DNA of 64,000 nt from Planctomycetota bacterium (GTDB lineage: Bacteria > Planctomycetota > UBA1135): assembly GCA_008501825.1 (NCBI GenBank), contig QQUA01000022.1, forward strand, positions 124,001 to 188,000. Direction: 5' to 3'. This document shows, piece by piece, positions 7,971 through 13,648 of this stretch. The position numbers and the translations under genes were made by a program. The first letter of the stretch is position 1. Each line of letters begins with the position of its first letter. The notes beneath the pieces were generated by a model. It searched no databases and was not told the DNA's origin. It worked only from the letters and a program-made list of their open reading frames with translations.

Positions 7971-8801
7971 ATGCCTTGCTTCTTTCTCCTAGCCGGCCTC
8001 TTCGCCCTGATGGCGGCTTGCCAAGCCCCGGAAAGCCCCTCTACTCCCTCGACGGTTCGAGTGGCCCTTTGCCAAACCGAAGTGGACCCCGACCCGGAAG
8101 TGAACTTTCCCCGGATCGAGCAAGCCCTGGCTGAAGCGCGAAAGCAGGGGGCCGAATTGGCGGTGTTTCCGGAGACTTGCTTGTTCGGTTGGGTCAACCC
8201 CTTGGCTCACCAGCACGCCGATCCGATTCCCGGCCCCACTACCGATCGATTGGCTTCTTTAGCCCGAAAATACCAAATGATGTTGGCGGTCGGCTTGGCG
8301 GAGCGGTCCGGCAACAAGCTTTTTGATTCGGCCGTGCTGTTGGATTCGGACGGTTCTTTGTTGTTGCATCATCGCAAGGTCAACATCTTGACCCACTTGA
8401 TGGATCCTCCCTACGCGCCGGGCTCCGGTGCATCCCAGTCGGTGGCGGAAACTCGCTTCGGCCGGATCGGCATGTTGATTTGCGCCGACACCTTTCAGGA
8501 AGATTTGGTCGGCGACATGGCGGCGAACCAACCGGATTTACTTTTGGTGCCCTATGGTTGGGCGGCACCGGAGCAAGATTGGCCTCAGCACGGCCAAAAC
8601 TTGCACGCTTGGGTCAGCCATACCGCAAAGGCGGTGCAAGCACCGGTGGTCGGTGTAGATTCCACCGGAACCTTGAGGTTCGGCCCCTGGACCGGGTATC
8701 CACTCGGCGGTCAAAGCGTGGTTTGCGACGCTGCCGGCCGCAAGCTCGGAGTTCTGGCCGACCGGAAACCGGAGGTCCGCGTGTTTTCAATTGATCTTTA
8801 A
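7971..8801 (+). CDS. Carbon-nitrogen hydrolase (nitrilase superfamily), predicted lipoprotein
   Basis: The 276-aa protein begins with a lipoprotein-type signal (FALMAACQ, lipid Cys near residue 17). The nitrilase core then shows the complete E-K-C triad: Glu in AVFPETCLFG, Lys in HHRKVNIL, and Cys in MLICADTFQED. The superfamily hydrolyses amides or nitriles. An exported lipid-anchored member is less usual than the cytosolic form, and its substrate is unknown. It diverges from the sulfatase gene (start codons 33 nt apart), so the two may share a promoter region. Confidence 0.9.
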   Translation: MPCFFLLAGLFALMAACQAPESPSTPSTVRVALCQTEVDPDPEVNFPRIEQALAEARKQGAELAVFPETCLFGWVNPLAHQHADPIPGPTTDRLASLARKYQMMLAVGLAERSGNKLFDSAVLLDSDGSLLLHHRKVNILTHLMDPPYAPGSGASQSVAETRFGRIGMLICADTFQEDLVGDMAANQPDLLLVPYGWAAPEQDWPQHGQNLHAWVSHTAKAVQAPVVGVDSTGTLRFGPWTGYPLGGQSVVCDAAGRKLGVLADRKPEVRVFSIDL

Positions 8802-8913
8802 TTCCTCTTGGCCAGACTAGGTTTTGCCATTTCATGGCAGGAGTTTTTCCAAATTGCGTTAGGGTCTAAGAAGGCGAACTCGAATTCGCACTCATTCCAA
8901 ACCCCAAACCCAA

Positions 8914-9393
8914 ATGAACGTGCGCATAACCACCCCTTTCAAAACCTTGAGCGCTGTCGTCCTGGTCAGTCTCGCTTTGCTTTGGGCTCAGAGCTTGGCC
9001 AATGCCCAGGGCAAAACCGTCGTACCCAAGCCTGGTGGCGGCAGCTTGGCCCTCAGCAATTTGGCCCACGTGGACACGGTCATCTTGAGTGCCATGAGCA
9101 CCCGGCACACCATCGCCGGCCCTGCTTTGATCGATTTGGACGCTCAAGCCGCCATCGACGAACCGCTTTGGTCTGCTTTCGGAGACTCCTTCTTCGGCGA
9201 CTGGACCCTTACGGTGCAAAATCTGGGCGAATTGGACGTCACCATCACCACTCCTTCAGGAGGACGAACCCTGAAACCCGGAGAGAGTTGGGCTTCCACC
9301 GCTCAAGACCCCGCACCCAATGAAGACATCCGTTTCAGTAGTTCCGGTACCGGAAACTTGAAGTTCGCTTGGGTCATCCGACGGGTCGGTTGA
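8914..9393 (+). CDS. Small exported protein, function unknown
   Basis: This 159-aa protein has a clear signal peptide (hydrophobic core VVLVSLALLWAQSL, cleavage near NAQ). The mature part is beta-rich with a DWTLTVQNLGELDVTITTPSGG segment and a C-terminal ...WVIRRVG. I do not recognise the family. No strong ribosome binding site is visible before the ATG. It sits 38 nt upstream of the metallopeptidase gene on the same strand. Confidence 0.75.
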   Translation: MNVRITTPFKTLSAVVLVSLALLWAQSLANAQGKTVVPKPGGGSLALSNLAHVDTVILSAMSTRHTIAGPALIDLDAQAAIDEPLWSAFGDSFFGDWTLTVQNLGELDVTITTPSGGRTLKPGESWASTAQDPAPNEDIRFSSSGTGNLKFAWVIRRVG

Positions 9394-9431
9394 TCCAAGT
9401 CAGCCCGAAATGGGCGGCGTAGGATGGAGGG

Positions 9432-10859
9432 ATGCTGGCCGCATCCCTCCTCCTTTTGGCTTCCCTTTCCAGCGGTGTTTGGGCCGCCGCTCAAGAACCG
9501 GAAGCCAAGCCTTGGGTCCATTCCATTTGCGATATTTCCCAATCCTTTACTTTTTACATGGACGGCCGCTTTCATCGCCAGTATTTACAAGGACACGGCC
9601 GCGACGCCCGCAATTGGGGCAGTTTGTCCCAATTGGATTTGAGCCATACCAATCTGTTGGTGCTGACCGGCGGCGATCGCCACCTGCCCTATGCCAAAGA
9701 ATCGGTCGATCACGTAGTCGATTACGTCCAACAGGGAGGCGCTTTGTTGATCATGGCCGACGGCGGCAAGGAAGCGCCAGCGGTGACGCCTGTGGTGGAA
9801 CGGTTCGAAGCCAAGTTGAAGGCGAAAAGGGCCGAGAAACCTTTGGCCGGGATCGGAAATCTAAAGGGATGGAAGGTGGAGTTTCGAGGCGGCGGCCTTC
9901 TGCACCTATCTCCGGCTTGGCTGCCCTTGCTCCTCGATGCTCGAAAGAAACCGGTGTTGGCGAAACGTTCTTGGGGAAAGGGACAAGTCCTTTTGGGAAG
10001 CCGCGGCCTGTTCGGCCAGCGTCCTGATGCCAGCGATCCGATCAATGCTCGGTGGATCACGCCGTTGTTATTGCAAGCCGCCGGCAGCCAAGTGGTGGAT
10101 CGCCATCAGCCTCACCGTTCCACCTGGGCCGAGTTGGAAAAGCAAATCGGTCCTTTGACTTTGGAGTTTCATCAGGGAACCGCTCCCTTCGCCGATCGCA
10201 TCGCCAAGGAGTATTTGTTAATTCGCCCTCATTTGGTGGCGGTCACCGGAGTGGAACCGGCGCCCGGCATGATTAAACGGCTGTTGATTCTGCCCACCGG
10301 TGGCGGCGGTTTCTCCAGCGGGCAGCGAATCGCCATCGGCGCCTGGTGGGGCGACTATCCGAACCGACGTTATCCGATGGTGGAATTGATCGGTCACGAA
10401 GCCGGCCATTCCTGGGTGCTTCCTTATCCGGAACCGCTGTGGAATGAACCGATCGCCACTTATTTGGGCATTCAAGTCGGCAAGCGCTTGGGCATGCCGG
10501 AAGCGCAGCAAACTCTGGAACGGCAATTGGCCGCCGGCCGCCGGCACGATCCCGACTTCACCAAGCTGGATCCTTTGGCGGAGGATGCGCCTCGAGATTT
10601 GATTTGGGGCAAGTCCTATTTCGTGTTCGAAGAGCTGGAAAAACGTCACGGCCCCGGCGCCTTGGCCAAATATTTTCGGACCAAACGCCAAGTCTTGAAA
10701 CCGGGCCGCTCCGGCTTTTCCATGGACGATTGCGTCGCCGTTTGGAGCCAAGCCACCGGCGAAGACCTATTCCCCTGGTTCCAATCCCTGGCCTTCTCGG
10801 TGGACGCGGGGAAGACCGATCTCAGTTTCGAAAGCGGCTCCAAAGAGACCGGAGATTGA
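9432..10859 (+). CDS. Exported zinc metallopeptidase-like protein (HEAGH)
   Basis: This 475-aa protein has a signal peptide and two parts. The N-terminal half has alternating strands and the segment LLVLTGGDRHLPYA...GGALLIMADGG, resembling a GATase1/ThuA-like flavodoxin fold. The C-terminal half carries a gluzincin-type zinc site, LIGHEAGHSW, with a downstream NEPIATYLG that could supply the third ligand, as in M1/M60-like peptidases. Substrate is unknown. Its last 38 bases overlap the tail of the minus-strand DGR target, so the two genes converge with overlapping 3' ends. Confidence 0.82.
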   Translation: MLAASLLLLASLSSGVWAAAQEPEAKPWVHSICDISQSFTFYMDGRFHRQYLQGHGRDARNWGSLSQLDLSHTNLLVLTGGDRHLPYAKESVDHVVDYVQQGGALLIMADGGKEAPAVTPVVERFEAKLKAKRAEKPLAGIGNLKGWKVEFRGGGLLHLSPAWLPLLLDARKKPVLAKRSWGKGQVLLGSRGLFGQRPDASDPINARWITPLLLQAAGSQVVDRHQPHRSTWAELEKQIGPLTLEFHQGTAPFADRIAKEYLLIRPHLVAVTGVEPAPGMIKRLLILPTGGGGFSSGQRIAIGAWWGDYPNRRYPMVELIGHEAGHSWVLPYPEPLWNEPIATYLGIQVGKRLGMPEAQQTLERQLAAGRRHDPDFTKLDPLAEDAPRDLIWGKSYFVFEELEKRHGPGALAKYFRTKRQVLKPGRSGFSMDDCVAVWSQATGEDLFPWFQSLAFSVDAGKTDLSFESGSKETGD

Positions 10860-11835
10860 ACCGGCGTCGGCTCTTGCCCTCCGGCCGGGCTCCGTCCCGG
10901 GCCCGGCGCCTCGGGCTCGGCCTCTCACCGGTTCCTTCGGGCTCCGCCCGGCTGGCCTGGAGAGCGCCGGGACCTCGGGCAAGGCGGAAGCCGCTGATAA
11001 CCCAATCGTTGCCGGGGGGGCCGGCAACGCGGTACGCCGCCCGCACGCGGCCGGCGACCGCGCCCCAGGAGCCGCCACGCAGGCATTTATTTCCTTCCTT
11101 TTCCAAGGATCCCCTCGGATTTAGCTCACGTTGCTCTCGGTAATCCCGCATTCCGTCCAAACACCATTCCCAGACGTTTCCCAACAAGTCGTACAAGCCC
11201 CAAGGGTTCGGCCGCTTTTCTTTCACTGGATGAGTCTCATTTCCACTGTTTCCTGAGTACCAGGCGATGTCGTCCAAGACCTTTGCCTTGGTTGCGCTTT
11301 CATATTCCAAATCCCCGCCATAGGTCGCCTCCAAGGTGCCTGCGCGGCACGCTCGCTCCCACTCGCACTCCAAAGGCAAGCGAAGAGGAGGTCCCTCTAT
11401 TTCGGACACGGCCTTTTTCAAGAACTTTTCCACATTAAGCCAACCGACCCTTTCCACCGGGTGTTGCTCCTTCTTGAATTGACTCAGGTTCATCCCCATC
11501 ACCGCTTGCCATTGCTCCTGGGTCACCGGAGCCTCTCCAAGCCAGAAACCCCCCGAGATCTTCACCCGATGGCGGGGCCCTTCATGCGAATATCGATTCT
11601 CCTTCCCACCAGTACTGTGGCTCGCCGCCCATTGTTCTTCATTACTGGATCCCATCCAAAACTCACCAGGCGGAATCCAGCGCATGCGATGCTCCACTCC
11701 GGCCAAATCGAAAGCCACCCAAATGCCATATTCATCTTGCCCCCACGCTCGGGCCCAAGCCGGCGGATGCCCACCGGAAATCGGATGCTGCCAGAACAAT
11801 CTTCCCGCTTCCTCAGAGGCAGGCTTTATGGACAC
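10822..11835 (-). CDS. DGR target protein 2: short FGE-sulfatase/C-type-lectin-fold protein
   Basis: Start chosen is GTG at 11835 because GGAGG lies six bases upstream, giving 337 aa; the open frame to 11940 is probably untranslated. From about residue 40 to 290 it is one FGE-sulfatase (SUMF1-like) domain, the fold used by many DGR targets: RMRWIPPGEFWMGS, PVTQEQWQAVMG, LPLECEWERACRAGT, NPWGLYDLLGNVWEWCLDG. The variable repeat covers residues 252-287. The tail is basic (SRRRFNLRSLWSRFRN). It is highly similar to the C-terminal domain of target 1 but has no N-terminal adaptor, so it looks like a duplicated free-standing sensor. The catalytic Cys pair of true FGE is missing. Confidence 0.9.
   Translation of the reverse strand: MSIKPASEEAGRLFWQHPISGGHPPAWARAWGQDEYGIWVAFDLAGVEHRMRWIPPGEFWMGSSNEEQWAASHSTGGKENRYSHEGPRHRVKISGGFWLGEAPVTQEQWQAVMGMNLSQFKKEQHPVERVGWLNVEKFLKKAVSEIEGPPLRLPLECEWERACRAGTLEATYGGDLEYESATKAKVLDDIAWYSGNSGNETHPVKEKRPNPWGLYDLLGNVWEWCLDGMRDYREQRELNPRGSLEKEGNKCLRGGSWGAVAGRVRAAYRVAGPPGNDWVISGFRLARGPGALQASRAEPEGTGERPSPRRRARDGARPEGKSRRRFNLRSLWSRFRN
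10938..10950 (-). promoter_or_regulatory. GC hairpin downstream of VR of target 2
   Basis: On the minus strand a 5-bp stem CGGGC/GCCCG closes a GGA loop, 24 bases beyond the 3' end of the variable repeat. The same hairpin, in a 41-bp identical flank, occurs at the same distance after the other VR and is absent next to the TR. Hairpins at this place are known to promote target recognition in the Bordetella phage DGR; that role here is inferred. Confidence 0.6.
10975..11082 (-). repeat. Variable repeat of DGR target 2 (VR1)
   Basis: This 108-nt segment aligns without gaps to the TR at 12001-12108. It differs at 18 positions: 17 correspond to A in the TR (minus strand), and one, at 11052, is T to G. 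It encodes residues 252-287 of target 2. The single non-A change converts a template Cys codon to Gly. Confidence 0.97.
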
Positions 11836-11841
11836 GGCTTT

Positions 11842-11846
11842 CCTCC
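11842..11846 (-). promoter_or_regulatory. Ribosome binding site fixing the start of DGR target 2
   Basis: GGAGG on the minus strand ends six bases before the GTG at 11835. No comparable site precedes the upstream in-frame ATG at 11940, so the GTG is the likely start. Confidence 0.75.
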
Positions 11847-12000
11847 GACCAAAAAAGAAACCGGCGCGCTTTCGCTTCGCATCCGCGTCGCTACCCGCAC
11901 GCCGGTTTCCGCCGAAATTTTGCCGCTGCCCTTTACCCAAAAAGGCGACGGACCGGATCGAGGTTGGGTCTCAGGCGGGCCATCCAACCCACCGGCGCTC

Positions 12001-12108
12001 TCGGGCAAGGCGGAAGCCGTTGTTATTCCAATCGTTGTCGGGGTGGTCGGCATTGCGGTTCGCCGCCCGCACGTTGCAGGCGTTCGTGTTCCAGGAGCCG
12101 CCACGCAG
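12001..12108 (-). repeat. DGR template repeat (TR)
   Basis: The TR lies 39 nt after the RT stop codon and before target 2. On the minus strand it contains 24 adenines, clustered in AAC/AAT codons; read in the target frame it gives a stretch such as NACNVRAANRNADHP and DWNNNGFRLAR. Both VRs differ from it almost only at adenines, and 23 of the 24 are changed in at least one VR. The TR is presumably transcribed as part of a non-coding RNA. The 11836-12147 interval holds only this repeat, the RBS of target 2 and no gene I can support. Confidence 0.97.
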
Positions 12109-12147
12109 CCTCGACTGCCCTTGAAACCTCGTCCGTCGAAATTGTAT

Positions 12148-13152
12148 TCAAGCATCCACCGGCTCCCGAAATTTCAATTCCTTCTCGCGCCAGGCCTTGG
12201 CATCGGTGCCGTCCAAGGCAGCCAGACATGCACTAAAGCCTCGCTGCAATTCCGGGCCTTCGATTTCCCCGAGGCTCCAAGCTCGCTCCCAGGCTCGCCT
12301 TCCTTTTCGGTAAAGGCGGCGGCGACGAAGTCCGGGATATGCGTTTCGCCCGTCCAATCGCAAGCCAAGAAAACTCAGCCCCCGATCGCTTCGTTGCAAC
12401 CGAAAGCGGTGTAGCTTCAGCCCCAACTCCGCCGCGGCGAAGCTCTCGATCTTCTCCTGGGCCCGCTTGCCATCCAACCGACTAGGAAACCAGCCAATCC
12501 CATCGTCCATGTAACGCACCATGGCCTTTACCCGAAGACGCTCTTGCAGAAAACGGTCCAAGGGCTCCAGGGAATGGTTGGCGAAATATTGAGAGCTCAG
12601 TGCCCCAATGGGCAAGCCGCGGTTCGAGTCCAGGCCATAGGCGGTGATGATCCGTCGACAAAGTTCCAGCAGGGGCTGGTTTCGAAAACGACGACGCAAA
12701 CGAGCCATGAGCCTGGAATGGTCGATGCTGTCAAAGAAAGATACGACGTCGAACTGAAGATACCAGGGATATCGGCGAAGATTCCGTTGAGCCCGCTTTA
12801 TCGCCGCCCCCGTTCCTTTGCCCAAACGGCAGGCAAAGGAATCGTCGACCCAACTTCGTTCCAACTCCGGTCCGATCACCGCCATCAAGGCATGGTGCAA
12901 AATTCGATCGCGAAATACGGGAGCCCGAATGCATCGGGTCTTGGGGTCATAAACGGTAAATTGCTGCAAGGGTGCAGGAAAGTATCGGCCTTGGAGGACT
13001 TCCCGTCCAAGATCGGCGAGCTTCCGCTCAAAATCCGCTTCGAATGCCCGGACTTCCGCCCGTTGTCTTTTGGCGCTGGCAGCCCGCCAGAATGCCTGAG
13101 CCAAGTTGGGCCACAAGCAGATCTCCTCCAAGGTAACCGCGCTACGCTTCAT
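12148..13152 (-). CDS. DGR reverse transcriptase
   Basis: The 334-aa protein has the compact RT domain of diversity-generating retroelements. Motif 3 is FDVVSFFDSIDH (Asp135). Motif 4 is GLPIGALSSQYFANHSLEPLD around residues 179-199, carrying the DGR-type IGxxxSQ rather than the usual QGxxxSP. The catalytic loop is RYMDDG (Asp216, Asp217). It would copy the TR RNA into cDNA with errors at adenines for retrohoming into the VRs. There is no intron maturase or endonuclease domain. Its start overlaps the HRDC gene by 11 nt, and the TR follows directly downstream, the classic DGR arrangement. Confidence 0.97.
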   Translation of the reverse strand: MKRSAVTLEEICLWPNLAQAFWRAASAKRQRAEVRAFEADFERKLADLGREVLQGRYFPAPLQQFTVYDPKTRCIRAPVFRDRILHHALMAVIGPELERSWVDDSFACRLGKGTGAAIKRAQRNLRRYPWYLQFDVVSFFDSIDHSRLMARLRRRFRNQPLLELCRRIITAYGLDSNRGLPIGALSSQYFANHSLEPLDRFLQERLRVKAMVRYMDDGIGWFPSRLDGKRAQEKIESFAAAELGLKLHRFRLQRSDRGLSFLGLRLDGRNAYPGLRRRRLYRKGRRAWERAWSLGEIEGPELQRGFSACLAALDGTDAKAWREKELKFREPVDA

Positions 13153-13648
13153 CGGAATGGCTGACTTCGCCGCTCATCTCCGGCTCGGACGTTTCCGGTT
13201 GAAACCGCTCTTTCAAGAACCTTAGAAAGGGCACGGCGTACTTGTCCAGCCGAGAAGGCCCCACCCCTTCCAAAGAAGCCAAGGCACTTTTCGTCGTCAC
13301 CTTTCGAGTGACCAAGCTTGCCAATTGTTCGTTGGTAAAGACCTGATAAGGCGGTACTGCATCCCGCTTGGCCAAATCCCGGCGCAACTCCCGCAGTTGA
13401 CTGAACACGGCGAAATCGTCCGGATTCAGGACCTCCTTGTAATCGACTTGATTTCGTTTGAAAGTAGGTTTGGCTTTCGGGCGTTCGGCAACCAAATAAC
13501 CGACGCAGAAAGACCAGTAGCTGTTGGGGCCCGCTTCCACCAAGTGGCTCTCGACGTGGACGATGCGGCGAGAAGCCAGAAATCGGTCGAGTTCGGCCTG
13601 AGCTTCGGCATCGCCATGGGCAGGAATGGAAAGGACCTGGTAACGCAT
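13142..13648 (-). CDS. DGR accessory protein with C-terminal HRDC domain
   Basis: This 168-aa protein has an unidentified N-terminal domain (MRYQVLSIPAHGDAEAQ..., about residues 1-60) and an HRDC-like helical domain at roughly 80-150, with FSQLRELRRDLAKRDAVPP, VFTNEQLASLV and LEGVGPSRLDKYA. HRDC domains bind nucleic acid in RecQ and RNase D, and HRDC proteins are known accessory factors of DGRs that lack Avd. No Avd gene is seen here, so this protein may take that role (inference). Its ATG overlaps the stop of target 1 in a TGATG junction, and its end overlaps the RT start. Confidence 0.88.
   Translation of the reverse strand: MRYQVLSIPAHGDAEAQAELDRFLASRRIVHVESHLVEAGPNSYWSFCVGYLVAERPKAKPTFKRNQVDYKEVLNPDDFAVFSQLRELRRDLAKRDAVPPYQVFTNEQLASLVTRKVTTKSALASLEGVGPSRLDKYAVPFLRFLKERFQPETSEPEMSGEVSHSDEA

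Noticed and set aside
11826..12229. Small open frames running through the template repeat
   Set aside because: They are in frames other than the target frame, have no ribosome site, and their codons are explained by the TR and the DGR targets. The TR is treated as non-coding.
12148..13152. Reverse transcriptase as part of a retron or group II intron
   Set aside because: No maturase, endonuclease or msr/msd-type structure is visible. The IGxxxSQ motif, the adjacent TR and the adenine-specific VRs fit a DGR.
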